The translations under genes were made by a program, and so were the position numbers. The notes below the pieces were generated by a model. It did not search any database. It was not told where the DNA came from and saw only the letters and a program-made list of their open reading frames with translations. A DNA stretch of 64,000 nt from Flavobacterium sp. IB48 (GTDB taxonomy: Bacteria; Bacteroidota; Bacteroidia; Flavobacteriales; Flavobacteriaceae), in the NCBI RefSeq assembly GCF_016405855.1, contig NZ_JAEFCA010000001.1:1234273-1298272 (forward strand), in the 5' to 3' direction. Below, piece after piece: positions 1-9,358 of this stretch (position 1 is the first letter of the stretch; every line of letters starts with the position of its first letter).

Positions 1-975
1 TTAACGAATAAATTATACACTTTACCAAATCTACCGGCTGATATTGTTCCTGAAGGAAAAACTCCAGACGATAACTTAAATGTTTTTCAAGAAGGAGATA
101 TTCCCGTTTTGCACGAAGGAGCACAACCACACTGGGAATTGGTGAAGAAATATGATATTATCGATTTTGAATTGGGTGTAAAAATCACTGGTGCAGGATT
201 TCCTGTTTATAAAGGAAAAGGAGCTCGTTTACAACGTGCTTTAATCAATTACTTTTTAGACAAAAATACCGCTGCAGGATATAATGAAGTTCAGGTTCCT
301 CATTTAGTAAACGAAGCTTCAGGATTTGGAACGGGACAATTGCCAGACAAAGAAGGACAAATGTATCATTCTACAATTGATGATCTATATTTGATTCCAA
401 CAGCTGAGGTTCCAGTTACCAACTTATTCCGCGATGTTATTTTAAACGAAAGTGATCTTCCTGTTTTACATACAGCATATACACCATGTTTTCGTCGTGA
501 AGCAGGTTCTTACGGAGCTCACGTTCGCGGGTTAAACCGTTTGCACCAATTTGATAAAGTAGAAATTGTTCGTGTAGAGCATCCAGATAATTCTTATGCT
601 GCGCTTGATGGAATGGTTGAACACGTAAAAGAGATTCTTCAAGAATTGAAATTACCTTATAGAATTTTACGCCTTTGCGGAGGTGATATGGGATTCACAT
701 CTGCGTTGACGTATGATTTTGAAGTGTTTTCTACAGCACAAGATCGTTGGTTAGAGATCAGTTCTGTTTCTAACTTTGAAACTTTCCAGGCAAATCGTCT
801 AAAATTACGTTTCAAAGACAAAGACGGAAAAAACCAATTGGCTCATACGCTTAACGGAAGTTCATTGGCGCTTCCGCGTGTTTTAGCTGGAATTATTGAA
901 AATTACCAAACTCCAGAAGGAATCGTAATTCCAGAGGTTTTACGTCCTTACTGCGGATTTGATATTATAAATTAA
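1..975 (+). CDS. serS: Seryl-tRNA synthetase, C-terminal part (5' truncated by window edge)
   Basis: The frame is open from base 1, so about 324 C-terminal residues are present and roughly 100 residues (the N-terminal coiled-coil arm) lie upstream. The enzyme charges tRNA-Ser with serine in the cytoplasm. Visible family marks are the LPNLP segment and a DN pair near the left edge, LIPTAEVPVTN, class II motif 2 (TPCFRREAGSYG, then RLHQFDKVE) and motif 3 (NGSSLALPRVLAGIIENYQ). The end PEVLRPYCG is typical of the family. A TTG at 109 could be read as a start, but the upstream in-frame codons still match SerRS, so the protein clearly extends left. The stop is followed by a repeat-rich spacer before lgt. 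Confidence 0.97.
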   Translation, partial: LTNKLYTLPNLPADIVPEGKTPDDNLNVFQEGDIPVLHEGAQPHWELVKKYDIIDFELGVKITGAGFPVYKGKGARLQRALINYFLDKNTAAGYNEVQVPHLVNEASGFGTGQLPDKEGQMYHSTIDDLYLIPTAEVPVTNLFRDVILNESDLPVLHTAYTPCFRREAGSYGAHVRGLNRLHQFDKVEIVRVEHPDNSYAALDGMVEHVKEILQELKLPYRILRLCGGDMGFTSALTYDFEVFSTAQDRWLEISSVSNFETFQANRLKLRFKDKDGKNQLAHTLNGSSLALPRVLAGIIENYQTPEGIVIPEVLRPYCGFDIIN

Positions 976-1054
976 TTTAGTTTACAGTCTCAGTCTCAGT
1001 TTACAGTTTCGGCTGTGGACTGTGACTGAAAACTGTGACTAAAAATTACAACTT
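976..1054. repeat. Short-period CAGTCT/CAGTTT intergenic repeat, imperfect inverted pair
   Basis: The spacer between serS and lgt consists of CAGTCT and CAGTTTAC-like units repeated about every 6 nt (982-1010). They are followed by a roughly inverted set rich in GACTGTGACTGAAAACTG (1017-1042). A transcript could fold here. A related sequence recurs after lgt (1866-1965), so the two flanks of lgt carry the same family. Confidence 0.6.
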
Positions 1055-1897
1055 ATGAAAAACGGAATATTAAATTGGAACGTAGATCCTGTCATTTTCT
1101 GGATTACGGATAGTTTTCCGTTAAAATATTACGGAGCTCTTTTTGCCTGCGGACTTCTTCTCGGGTTTTATATCGTTAGAAACATATATAAAAAAGAAAA
1201 TCTTTCCTTAGACAATCTCGATTCTTTACTTATTTATGTCATTGTCGGAACCGTTTTAGGGGCAAGACTTGGACATTGTTTCTTTTACGAACCAGACTAT
1301 TTCTTCAAACATCCGATAGAAATTCTTTTACCAATACAAAAGATAAAAGGAGCTTATCAGTTTGTTGGGTATCAAGGTCTGGCGAGTCATGGAGGTTCGA
1401 TCGGAGTTATTACGGCAATGATTTTATATTGTCGAAAATTTAAAGTTCAATTTTTAGGACTTTTAGATAAAATGTCTGTTGCGGTTCCTGTAACGGGTGC
1501 TTTTATTAGAATGGGAAATTTTATGAACTCTGAAATTTATGGAAAACCTACTGACGGAAGTTGGGGAGTGGTTTTTCAGAGAGACGATTTAATCCCTAGA
1601 CATCCAACGCAATTGTATGAAGCTTTTGCTTATATATTGATTTTTGGAATTCTGTTTTATATGTACAAATCAGAAAAAATCAGAAATGCGCAAGGATTAA
1701 TCTTCGGAACTTTCTTAACTTTATTATTTACAGCTCGTTTTATAATTGAATTTTTCAAAGAAAATCAAGAAGCTTTCGAAAATAATATGCTGATTAATAT
1801 GGGACAAATTTTAAGTATTCCATTTATTTTAATTGGTTTGGGCTTGATTTTTTGGAAAAGTAAAAAAGTCTCAGTTTACGGTAACAGTTTACAGTAA
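1055..1897 (+). CDS. lgt: Prolipoprotein diacylglyceryl transferase
   Basis: Lgt transfers diacylglycerol from phosphatidylglycerol to the lipobox cysteine of prolipoproteins, the first step of lipoprotein maturation at the inner membrane. The 280-residue protein has several hydrophobic segments and the family motifs GARLGHCFFYEP (about residues 69-80), MGNFMNSEIYGKPT (about 152-165, the Lgt signature with its conserved N, E and G) and RHPTQLYEA (about 181). Length is normal. The last residues (VSVYGNSLQ) are encoded by DNA of the intergenic repeat family, so the repeat appears to run into the 3' end of the gene. Several lipoproteins in this window would be substrates. Confidence 0.96.
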   Translation: MKNGILNWNVDPVIFWITDSFPLKYYGALFACGLLLGFYIVRNIYKKENLSLDNLDSLLIYVIVGTVLGARLGHCFFYEPDYFFKHPIEILLPIQKIKGAYQFVGYQGLASHGGSIGVITAMILYCRKFKVQFLGLLDKMSVAVPVTGAFIRMGNFMNSEIYGKPTDGSWGVVFQRDDLIPRHPTQLYEAFAYILIFGILFYMYKSEKIRNAQGLIFGTFLTLLFTARFIIEFFKENQEAFENNMLINMGQILSIPFILIGLGLIFWKSKKVSVYGNSLQ

Positions 1898-1966
1898 CTA
1901 AAAACTAAAAAGTCAATATTTATAGTCCTATTATTGGCTGAGAACTGCGACTGAAAACTAAATAAA
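1866..1966. repeat. Intergenic repeat of the CAGTTTAC family, overlapping the lgt 3' end
   Basis: TCTCAGTTTACGGTAACAGT and then TTTACAGTAACT form the end of lgt. After about 40 nt come CTGAGAACTGCGACTGAAAA units in the opposite sense. This is the same family as 976-1054, so lgt is bracketed by related short-period repeats. Confidence 0.5.
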
Positions 1967-1973
1967 AGGCAGT

Positions 1974-3755
1974 ATGAAAAACATATTGATGGGTATCGTT
2001 TTGTTATGTTCTGGTTTTGCGTTTGGACAAAACGAGCAGTTGGCTCAATACTATTACGACAAAGGAGATTTTGATAAAGCGAAAATTAGTTATGAAGAGC
2101 TTTTGCGAGCTGCGCCATCTAATACTCAGTACTTTTTAAGAACGATCGATTGTTATCAGCAATTGCAGCAATTTGCAAACGCCGAAAAAGCAATTCAAGA
2201 TCGTTTTAATCGCTATAAGCAAGGTGTTTTTTTAGTTGAAATGGGATACAACTTTCAATTGCAGAAAAACGATTCGAAAGCCAAAAATTACTACGAACAG
2301 GCAATCGAGAAAATAAAAACAAGTCCGAATGATGTTTACGGAATTGCAAGTTCATTTGAGAAAAAAGTATTGCTAGAATATGCTTTAAAAGCCTATCAGA
2401 CTGCAATGCAAGTTCAGCCCAACTTTAATTTCAATTTCCAAATCGGAATGCTGTATGGTCAGTTAGGAAAAACCGATTTGATGATTGATTTGTTATTGAC
2501 AGAATCTTTCACAAATCCGCAGAATACTAATTTGATTCAGACGCAACTTTCTCGATTCATGAATGGAGAAACTGATAATACCGCTTTTAAAGATGCCATG
2601 CGAAAAGCATTAATCTTAAAAACTCAGAAAGATCAAGATGTTTTCTGGAATCATTACTTAAGCTGGTTTTATGTGCAGCAAAAAGAATTCGGAAAAGCAT
2701 TCATTCAAGAAAAAGCCATTTATAAACGCGAACCAGAATCGTTGATGAGCATTGTCAATTTAAGTCAGTTTGCATTGAATGAAGGAGACAATGATACGGC
2801 AGAAGAAATTCTAAATTTCATTCTTCAAAATACTAAAGACCGTGATTTGCTGATTCAAAGTAATGCGAGTTTAATGCAAATAAAGATCGATAAAGCGCAG
2901 GAAAAAGATTATCCAGCAATCAGTCAAGAACTGCAGCAATTGTTGGCAACTTACGAAATAAATCCTTTTACCTTATCTTTGCAAATCATTCAAGCTCATT
3001 TTCTGGCTTTTAATTTGAAAAAAACAGAAGAGGGGAAAGCTGTAATGAAAAAGGCTTTGGAATTGAATTTAAACGAATATCAAAAAGCCGATGCAAAAAT
3101 GGAGTTGGCGGATATTTTGCTTTTGGAAGAAAAATACAATCAGGCGCTTATTTATTATTCGCAGATTCAATTGGATTTAAAGAATGATGTAATGGCGCAC
3201 GAAGCCAGTTTGAAAGCGGCAAAAACAAGTTATTACAAAGGTGATTTTGAATGGGCAAATAAACAGTTTAAAGAATTAAAAGCCGCAAACACACAATTGA
3301 TCGCCAATGATGCTTTAGAATATTTTCTGTTAATTAATGATAATACCGCAGCAGATTCGACTCAAGTGGCGCTGAAACAGTTTGCAAAAGGAGATTTTTT
3401 AATTTATCAGAATAAAAAGCAAGAAGCGATAGCGCAATTTCAAAATATTCTAAAAACGTATAAAGGGCAAGAAATTGAAGCGGTAACTTTATTGCGTTTA
3501 GGCAAAGTTTATGAAAGTCAGAAAGATTTTGCTTCGGCTTTAAGCCAATATCAGCAAATTATTGACAATCACAGCGACGGAATTTATGTAGACGAAGCGC
3601 TGTTTTTCTCGGCTGAAATTTATAACGATGAATTAAAAGATCCAGAAAAGGCAAAACCTTTATATGAAAAGGTAATTTTTAACCATCAAGACAGTATTTA
3701 TTTTGTCGATGCCAGAAAAAAATACCGCGAGTTAAGAGGAGATAAGAATTTATAG
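1974..3755 (+). CDS. Secreted tetratricopeptide repeat protein
   Basis: The 593-residue protein starts with a signal peptide (MKNILMGIVLLCSGFAFG, cleavage near residue 18) and is otherwise alpha-helical. TPR-like 34-residue units are visible from the start (YYDKGDFDKAKISYEELLRA, at about 27-46) and are dense at the C-terminus (ALSQYQQIIDNH; DPEKAKPLYEKVIFNHQD). TPR arrays act as protein-binding scaffolds; the periplasm or outer-membrane face is the likely location. No enzymatic domain is visible, and I cannot assign a partner. The last units resemble those of BamD/YfgM-like periplasmic TPR proteins, but this is only general similarity. A perfect 48-bp palindrome follows 4 nt after the stop. 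Confidence 0.85.
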   Translation: MKNILMGIVLLCSGFAFGQNEQLAQYYYDKGDFDKAKISYEELLRAAPSNTQYFLRTIDCYQQLQQFANAEKAIQDRFNRYKQGVFLVEMGYNFQLQKNDSKAKNYYEQAIEKIKTSPNDVYGIASSFEKKVLLEYALKAYQTAMQVQPNFNFNFQIGMLYGQLGKTDLMIDLLLTESFTNPQNTNLIQTQLSRFMNGETDNTAFKDAMRKALILKTQKDQDVFWNHYLSWFYVQQKEFGKAFIQEKAIYKREPESLMSIVNLSQFALNEGDNDTAEEILNFILQNTKDRDLLIQSNASLMQIKIDKAQEKDYPAISQELQQLLATYEINPFTLSLQIIQAHFLAFNLKKTEEGKAVMKKALELNLNEYQKADAKMELADILLLEEKYNQALIYYSQIQLDLKNDVMAHEASLKAAKTSYYKGDFEWANKQFKELKAANTQLIANDALEYFLLINDNTAADSTQVALKQFAKGDFLIYQNKKQEAIAQFQNILKTYKGQEIEAVTLLRLGKVYESQKDFASALSQYQQIIDNHSDGIYVDEALFFSAEIYNDELKDPEKAKPLYEKVIFNHQDSIYFVDARKKYRELRGDKNL

Positions 3756-3759
3756 TTCG

Positions 3760-3807
3760 GTTTAATCGTTTATTCGGTTAATCGATTAACCGAATAAACG
3801 ATTAAAC
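3760..3807. repeat. Perfect 48-bp palindrome
   Basis: Bases 3760-3783 are the exact reverse complement of 3784-3807, with no loop bases. The centre is GGTTAATCGATTAACC. It starts 4 nt after the TPR gene stop. As RNA it would form a long hairpin but lacks a T-run, so it is not a classical terminator. The core TTAATCGATTAA is also present in the palindromes at 61989-62026. Confidence 0.9.
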
Positions 3808-3857
3808 AAGAAAAATTAGTAAAATGATGATTTGAAAAGATTTAAGAATCAAGAGAA

Positions 3858-3908
3858 AAAAACTCAGAACCTTAGAATCTTAACATCTCAGAACCTTAGA
3901 TTAGAAAA
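3858..3908. repeat. CTTAGAA-type short-period repeat
   Basis: The spacer before the DUF4286 gene contains CTCAGAACCTTAGAATCTTA followed by ACATCTCAGAACCTTAGA. These are units of about 8 nt of the form CTTAGAAC/T. The same family makes up both sides of the 16.1-16.3 kb spacer. Confidence 0.6.
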
Positions 3909-3911
3909 GAA

Positions 3912-4223
3912 ATGATTATTTATAACGTTACCACAAACATACACGAAAGCGTTCATGACCAATGGTTAAAATGGATGCAGGAAAAACACATACCCGAAAT
4001 TCTAGCAACTGAAAAATTTTCTTCTGCACGAATTGTAAAAGTTTTGGTTGAAGAAGAAATGGGCGGAATTACATATTCTGTACAGTATATAACAGACAGT
4101 AAGGAAACTTTGGAGAAATTTTATATCGAAGATGAACCAGAATTTCATAGAGAAGCTTTAAGTCTATTTGCAGACAAAATGCTTTCTTTCAGAACAGAAT
4201 TAGAGGTTATTTCGGAGCATTAA
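3912..4223 (+). CDS. DUF4286 family protein
   Basis: A 103-residue cytoplasmic protein with no signal peptide or membrane segment. The opening MIIYNVTTNIHESVHDQWLK and the later HIPEILATEKF and DEPEFHREALSLF segments match the DUF4286 family, a small ferredoxin-like-fold domain common in Bacteroidota that is usually annotated without function. The length is that of a single complete domain. The gene is encoded between the secreted TPR gene and rsmA with repeat-rich spacers on both sides, so an operon link is uncertain. I assign no biochemical role. Confidence 0.8.
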   Translation: MIIYNVTTNIHESVHDQWLKWMQEKHIPEILATEKFSSARIVKVLVEEEMGGITYSVQYITDSKETLEKFYIEDEPEFHREALSLFADKMLSFRTELEVISEH

Positions 4224-4396
4224 ATTTTTAATTCTCGGTCTCGGCTCTCAGTTTTTGGTTTATAATTGAGAAAAAAGCATAAAAACTTGCCGTCTTTGAG
4301 ACTTTCTTGCAAAAAAAACAAAAATAAAGCTTTGCTTCTTAGTGCCTTTACAACAAAAAGAATACTTTTGCAGCCTCGTGGCAAACAAGAAATGAA
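4224..4396. repeat. Repeat-like, non-coding spacer before rsmA
   Basis: The spacer holds TTCTCGGTCTCGGCTCTCAG near 4230 and degenerate CTTGCCGTCTTTGAGACTTT and CTTAGTGCCTTTACAAC segments. These resemble the dispersed GCAAAG/CTTTGCG family seen in full at 24719-24818. No coding potential is convincing. Confidence 0.35.
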
Positions 4397-5185
4397 ATGG
4401 AAAAAGTAAAAGCCAAAAAACATTTAGGACAGCACTTTCTTAAAGACGAAAGTATAGCAAAAGCTATTGCAGATACTTTGACTTTTAAAGGATATGAGGA
4501 GGTTTTAGAAATAGGACCAGGAATGGGTGTGCTTACTAAGTATTTGCTCGAAAAACCAATTAATACACACGTTATTGAAATCGATACCGAATCTGTAGCG
4601 TATTTGGATGCCAATTATCCGAAATTAAAGAATAAGATTATCTCTCAGGATTTCCTGAAGTATAACATAAATGAAGTTTACGAAAATAAACAGTTTGCCA
4701 TAATAGGTAACTTTCCTTATAATATTTCTTCTCAGATTGTTTTTAGAACTTTAGATCTTAAACATCAGATTCCAGAGTTTTCTGGAATGTTTCAGAAAGA
4801 AGTAGCTGAGCGCATCTGCGAAAAGAAAGGCTCAAAAACCTACGGAATATTATCAGTTTTAGCTCAGGCTTTCTATAATACAGAGTATCTGTTTACGGTT
4901 GATGAAAACGTTTTTATTCCTCCGCCCAAGGTGAAATCGGGTGTGATGAGAATGACCCGAAAGGAAGATTATAACCTTCCTTGTAGCGAAAAGTTATTTT
5001 TTACAGTTGTAAAAACGGCTTTTCAGCAGAGACGAAAAACATTACGTAACAGTTTGAAAACATTAAATTTATCAGACAATTTGCGAGAAGACACTATCTT
5101 TGATAAACGTCCGGAGCAGCTTAGCGTAGATGAATTTATTGAACTAACTCAAAAAATAGAAGCCAATGGAGTTCAAAATCAGTAA
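4397..5185 (+). CDS. rsmA: 16S rRNA (adenine-N6,N6)-dimethyltransferase RsmA/KsgA
   Basis: This enzyme dimethylates the two adjacent adenosines in the 3'-terminal helix of 16S rRNA using S-adenosylmethionine, a late step and checkpoint in small-subunit maturation. The 262-residue length is standard. Visible motifs are GQHFLKD (residues 11-17), the SAM-binding [10 protein letters not shown] (about 38-47), the substrate-adenine motif NFPYNISS (about 105-112) and the C-terminal [13 protein letters not shown], all characteristic of KsgA. The 3' end overlaps the start of mgtE by 20 bp, so the two are very likely co-transcribed and translationally coupled. Confidence 0.97.
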   Translation: MEKVKAKKHLGQHFLKDESIAKAIADTLTFKGYEEVLEIGPGMGVLTKYLLEKPINTHVIEIDTESVAYLDANYPKLKNKIISQDFLKYNINEVYENKQFAIIGNFPYNISSQIVFRTLDLKHQIPEFSGMFQKEVAERICEKKGSKTYGILSVLAQAFYNTEYLFTVDENVFIPPPKVKSGVMRMTRKEDYNLPCSEKLFFTVVKTAFQQRRKTLRNSLKTLNLSDNLREDTIFDKRPEQLSVDEFIELTQKIEANGVQNQ

Positions 5186-6572
5186 AGAATTAATCAAACA
5201 GATTGCTCAACTTATTCAGGCAAAAAATAATAAGGAGCTTGAAATCTTGCTAAATGATATTCACCATGCAGATTTCGCCGAAATTCTTGATGAAGTAGAA
5301 ATTGATGATGCAACTTATATTTTCAAAGTTTTAGACAGTGAAAAAACCGCCGAAATTCTACTTGAATTAGACGATGATTTACGTGAAAAAATCTTAAGCC
5401 GACTTTCTCCAAAAGAAATTGCGGAAGAACTTGATGAGCTTGAAACCAATGATGCGGCAGATATTATTGGTGAACTTTCAAAAGATCGTAAAGCTGAAGT
5501 TATCTCAGAACTTCAGGATGTTGAGCACGCAAAAAGCATCGTAGATTTACTTCGATACGATGAAGATACCGCTGGAGGTATAATGCATAAAGAATTAGTG
5601 AAGGTAAATGAAAACTGGAATGTTTTAACCTGTGTCAAAGAAATGCGAATTCAGGCAGAAAATGTTTCCAGAGTTCATTCTATATATGTAGTTGATGATG
5701 AAAATCGTTTAAAAGGAAGATTATCACTTAAAGATTTATTGACTACTTCGACCAAAACACAAATCTCGGATATTTACATTAGAAAATTAAATTATGTAAA
5801 TGTTGAAACGCCAGATGTTGATGTTGCGCGTTTAATGGAGAAATATGATTTAGAGGCAATTCCAGTTGTTGACGAATTAGGACGCTTGGTTGGTCGCATT
5901 ACAATTGATGATATTATCGATGTCATTAAGGAAGACATCGAGAAAAGAGATACCGAAGATATTCAGAAATTCGGGGGATTAGAAGCCTTAGAATTGCCAT
6001 ATGTGCAAACACGACTTGTAGAGATGGTTAAGAAAAGAGCGACATGGCTTGTTGTTCTTTTTATTGGAGAAATGTTCACTGCTTCGGCAATGGGATTTTT
6101 TGAAGGAGAAATCGAAAAAGCTGTTGTTTTGGCATTATTTGTTCCGCTTATTATATCGAGTGGAGGAAATTCAGGATCACAAGCTGCAACTCTTATTATT
6201 CGTGCAATGGCTCTAAAAGAGTTAACGCTAAAAGATTGGTGGTATGTAATGAAAAAAGAAATCGCTTCGGGTTTCTTATTGGGTGCCATTTTAGGGATTG
6301 TCGGTTTTATCAGAATATTTATTTGGCAGCAAACTGGGCTTTATGAATATGGAGAACATTGGCTTACAATTGGTCTTGCCGTATCGCTTTCATTGGTGTT
6401 TATCGTTTTATGGGGAACTTTGTCTGGCTCGATGATTCCGTTTTTATTAAAGAAACTTAGGCTAGACCCCGCAACTTCATCGGCACCTTTTGTAGCTACT
6501 TTAGTAGATGTAACTGGATTAGTAATCTATTTTACAATTGCTTCTTTGCTTTTAAAAGGAAAGTTGCTTTAA
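5166..6572 (+). CDS. mgtE: Magnesium transporter MgtE
   Basis: MgtE is a Mg2+-gated Mg2+ channel of the inner membrane. The 468-residue protein shows the usual order: an acidic helical N domain (about 1-130, with [18 protein letters not shown]), two CBS domains (about 135-265, [20 protein letters not shown] and [18 protein letters not shown]), a linker helix, and five hydrophobic segments (about 285-468). The transmembrane part includes [20 protein letters not shown], the conserved pore-lining region. The ATG at 5166 lies inside the end of rsmA in another frame; no better start exists downstream, since the N domain begins at once. Confidence 0.96.
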   Translation: MEFKISKELIKQIAQLIQAKNNKELEILLNDIHHADFAEILDEVEIDDATYIFKVLDSEKTAEILLELDDDLREKILSRLSPKEIAEELDELETNDAADIIGELSKDRKAEVISELQDVEHAKSIVDLLRYDEDTAGGIMHKELVKVNENWNVLTCVKEMRIQAENVSRVHSIYVVDDENRLKGRLSLKDLLTTSTKTQISDIYIRKLNYVNVETPDVDVARLMEKYDLEAIPVVDELGRLVGRITIDDIIDVIKEDIEKRDTEDIQKFGGLEALELPYVQTRLVEMVKKRATWLVVLFIGEMFTASAMGFFEGEIEKAVVLALFVPLIISSGGNSGSQAATLIIRAMALKELTLKDWWYVMKKEIASGFLLGAILGIVGFIRIFIWQQTGLYEYGEHWLTIGLAVSLSLVFIVLWGTLSGSMIPFLLKKLRLDPATSSAPFVATLVDVTGLVIYFTIASLLLKGKLL

Positions 6573-6735
6573 AATAATCTATTTGTTTCTAAAAAAATAG
6601 CTAGATCTGATTCTTGAATTCTAGATTTTTGCCACAAATTAGCAGTTTGCAGTGATTTAAAATCTCTAAAATCTGCGTAATTTGCAAGCGGAAAATGCTG
6701 TTTACCAACCAGAAATAAATTAAAGCCAAACCAAA

Positions 6736-7512
6736 ATGAAAGTACACATTATTGGAGGAGGAAACCTTGGGGTTTCTATTGCCTTAGGGATTGCTAAATT
6801 CTCGAAAAACAACCAAGTTACTGTCACTAGAAGAAACACTGCAAGTATTCAATATTTATCAGAATATGGCATTACGGTTTCAAACGATAATAAACACAAC
6901 ATTCAGGAAGCTGATGTTATAATTTTAACCATAAAACCGTATCAGGTAGATATTGTTTTGGCTGAGATTTTGCCAGTTATTAAAAACAAAACAATTGCTT
7001 CTGCAGTAAGCGGATTGTCTTTGGATGTTTTTCAAACCAAAACAAACTACGAATATCCTGTAGTGCGCATTATGCCAAATATAGCGGCGCAATTTGGAGA
7101 ATCGGCAACTTGTATTTCTTTTCCAGAAAAATATAAAGAAAATGCTACTCCAATTGTAGATTTATTTCAAGATTTAGGAACAGCTCCTGTGATCGACGAA
7201 AAATTGATGGACGCGGCAACAGTTTTAGGTGCTTGCGGAACAGCTTATGCATTGCGTTATATTCGTGCCTCTATGCAAGCGGGAATCGAAATCGGTTTTG
7301 ATTCTAACACTGCTTTAGCAATTGCAGCACAAACGGTAAAAGGAGCTGCAAAAATGCTTTTAGAAGAACGAGTGCATCCAGAACAATTGATCGATCGTGT
7401 AACGACGCCTCAAGGCTGTACGATTGTCGGTTTAAATGAAATGGAACACAATGGTTTCAGCTCATCATTAATTAAAGGAATTAAAACTTCTTTAAAACAG
7501 ATCAAAGGTTAG
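6736..7512 (+). CDS. proC: Pyrroline-5-carboxylate reductase
   Basis: ProC reduces pyrroline-5-carboxylate to proline with NAD(P)H, the last step of proline synthesis. The 258-residue protein begins with a Rossmann dinucleotide loop (IIGGGNLGVSIALG, residues 4-17) and has the P5CR features RIMPN (about 118) and a C-terminal dimerisation segment (AAQTVKGAAKMLL, then VTTPQGCTIVGLNEME). In many relatives the last motif reads SPGGTT; here it is TPQGCT, a mild divergence. The gene appears monocistronic: repeat-like spacer upstream, strong terminator downstream. Confidence 0.93.
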   Translation: MKVHIIGGGNLGVSIALGIAKFSKNNQVTVTRRNTASIQYLSEYGITVSNDNKHNIQEADVIILTIKPYQVDIVLAEILPVIKNKTIASAVSGLSLDVFQTKTNYEYPVVRIMPNIAAQFGESATCISFPEKYKENATPIVDLFQDLGTAPVIDEKLMDAATVLGACGTAYALRYIRASMQAGIEIGFDSNTALAIAAQTVKGAAKMLLEERVHPEQLIDRVTTPQGCTIVGLNEMEHNGFSSSLIKGIKTSLKQIKG

Positions 7513-7535
7513 TTTTAAAGAAATTCCAATATTTG

Positions 7536-7579
7536 AAAAATCCAAATTCCAAGTTTAAACGGGAATTTGGATTTTTTTG
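7536..7579. terminator. Bidirectional terminator between proC and cytochrome gene
   Basis: A 15-bp perfect stem (AAAAATCCAAATTCC at 7536-7550 with 7562-7576) closes an 11-nt loop. It is followed by T residues on the plus strand and A residues on the other side, so it can serve both convergent genes. Confidence 0.85.
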
Positions 7580-7588
7580 TTTTGAGGT

Positions 7589-8005
7589 TCAATACCGTAC
7601 TCCTGAACAATAATCAATTAAGTCGGGAAGATTTTCTTCATTGATAACATCTTTAAATGTTGTTGTGTGATAATCAATTCCAAACTTTTCAATCTTCAAG
7701 ATATCGATTTTATAGTTTTTCCTTAACATCCATTTTATAAAAACCAATGAGTCTATATTACGAAGTGCAGGTCCAGTACTCTTGGAATCTAGTTTATGGC
7801 AAGCGGCACAATTAGAATTAAAGATTTCTTTTCCATTTCCTGGATTTCCTTTTGAATATGCATTTCCACAAAATAGTAAAGTAGGAGTCTGATTGTAAAA
7901 ATCTGAAATCGGAGGTTTATATGTTATGACTTGATAGAGAATAATACCAACAAGCAATATTATGAGAGATATTGATATTGCAAGTATTTGTCTAATTCTT
8001 TTCAT
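7589..8005 (-). CDS. Small membrane-anchored or secreted c-type cytochrome
   Basis: The 138-residue protein has an N-terminal hydrophobic segment (about residues 7-27) acting as an anchor or signal, then one haem-binding motif CAACH in GKEIFNSNCAACHKLDS, followed by TGPALRNI, as in class I cytochrome c domains. No methionine is placed clearly as the sixth haem ligand; a histidine in IDYHTTTF may serve, but this is inference. It would act as a periplasmic electron carrier. It lies 39 nt downstream of nhaA on the same strand and may be co-transcribed, although the link between antiporter and cytochrome is not obvious. Confidence 0.8.
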   Translation of the reverse strand: MKRIRQILAISISLIILLVGIILYQVITYKPPISDFYNQTPTLLFCGNAYSKGNPGNGKEIFNSNCAACHKLDSKSTGPALRNIDSLVFIKWMLRKNYKIDILKIEKFGIDYHTTTFKDVINEENLPDLIDYCSGVRY

Positions 8006-8044
8006 CAGTTAAACTCAGTAATTAGAATTTAAAACATTCGAAAT

Positions 8045-9181
8045 TTACTTTCTGTTTAATGTATATTTTAAATAAACGAATCCCATTAATCCTGCTAAGA
8101 AGGAAGCAATCAGAATGGCTATTTTAGAAAAAACGACAATTTCAGGGTTTTTGAATGCTAAAACTGTTATGAAAATTGACATAGTAAAACCAATTCCGCC
8201 TAACATTCCTGCTCCTAAAATGTGCGCCCATTTCAAGTTTTTCGGTAAAATGCATAAACCCGAAGTTACACCTACTGAGGAGAAAAGCAAAATTCCAAGA
8301 GGTTTTCCAACTACAAGCCCCAAAATAATTCCGTAAGTATTAACATGACTAAGACCTTCGTGCCAATTGTCTGAAATTGTTAAAGCAGTATTTGCAATTG
8401 CAAACAACGGCAAAATGAAAAAAGCAACTGGCCTATGTAAAAAGTGCTGTAGCCTATATGAAGATGTTTTTTCGCCACCATCTCCAAACGGAATAACAAA
8501 CGCTAAAATCACACCAGTTATGGTTGCGTGAACTCCAGAATTAAGCATAAAATACCACATTATTGCTCCACCGATCAAATATGGAATTAGATTGTGAATT
8601 TTCATTCGGTTTAAAACAAAAAGTAAACACCAGATCCCAAGAGCAATTCCAAGATTTAAAAAAGAGATTGATGTCGTGTAAAAAATGGCAATCACGATAA
8701 TTGCTCCTAAATCGTCAATTACAGCCAAAGCAGTTAAAAAAACTTTTAAAGAAGTAGGAACTTTATTGCCAAGGAGCGATAAAATCCCGATTGCAAAGGC
8801 AATATCGGTTGCCATCGGAATTCCGGCTCCGTTTTGTGTAGTTGTTCCATAGTTTAATGCCAAAAAAATTGCTGCAGGAACAAGCATTCCGCCAAAAGCG
8901 GCCATAATTGGCAGTGAAGCATTCTTAATGTTGGATAATTCGCCATGATAAATTTCGCGTTCCAGTTCTAATCCGATCAAAAGAAAAAAGATTGTCATTA
9001 ATCCATCATTAATCCAGTGCGTTATAGAGTGCCCCGAAATTTCTTTCTCCCAAAAAGCAACATATGGAACTTGAATAGAAGAGTTGGCAAGATAAAGAGA
9101 TAAAATCGTGACAAATAGCAAGATAATCCCTCCCGATTTTTCGTTTTCAAAAAAGGCTTTAAAAGTCTTGGTTAATTTCAT
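8045..9181 (-). CDS. nhaA: Na+/H+ antiporter NhaA
   Basis: NhaA exports Na+ in exchange for H+ across the inner membrane in pH and salt homeostasis. From the ATG at 9181 the protein is 378 residues, begins MKLTKTFKAFFENEKSGG as family members do, and has about twelve hydrophobic segments. The functional residues are visible: ATDIAFAIGILSLLG and the transport aspartate pair in AVIDDLGAIIVIAIFY. An in-frame upstream ATG at 9277 would add 32 residues of low-complexity sequence (LLRGFFFNFERIRIF) not seen in the family, so I chose the internal start. Confidence 0.93.
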   Translation of the reverse strand: MKLTKTFKAFFENEKSGGIILLFVTILSLYLANSSIQVPYVAFWEKEISGHSITHWINDGLMTIFFLLIGLELEREIYHGELSNIKNASLPIMAAFGGMLVPAAIFLALNYGTTTQNGAGIPMATDIAFAIGILSLLGNKVPTSLKVFLTALAVIDDLGAIIVIAIFYTTSISFLNLGIALGIWCLLFVLNRMKIHNLIPYLIGGAIMWYFMLNSGVHATITGVILAFVIPFGDGGEKTSSYRLQHFLHRPVAFFILPLFAIANTALTISDNWHEGLSHVNTYGIILGLVVGKPLGILLFSSVGVTSGLCILPKNLKWAHILGAGMLGGIGFTMSIFITVLAFKNPEIVVFSKIAILIASFLAGLMGFVYLKYTLNRK

Positions 9182-9358
9182 TGGGAAGATTTTCTGAAGA
9201 TTTATATGATGGATTTGAAAAATCCTTATTCTTTCAAAGTTAAAAAAAAAACCGCGCAATAAAAAAGTATTTGCCATGAAGCCTTGAACAGATAAGGTTT
9301 TTTCAGGTTTTTTTGGTTTTAAATTATCTCTTACGACTTTATGAGGTTATATTTCCCG

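Noticed and set aside
3760..3807. Palindrome considered a replication origin or intrinsic terminator
   Set aside because: There is no DnaA-box cluster or origin-linked gene, and no T-run follows the hairpin.
9182..9277. 32-residue N-terminal extension of NhaA from an upstream ATG
   Set aside because: The extra sequence is low-complexity (Phe-, Ile- and Arg-rich), not part of the NhaA family, and the internal start MKLTKTFKAFF aligns with the family.
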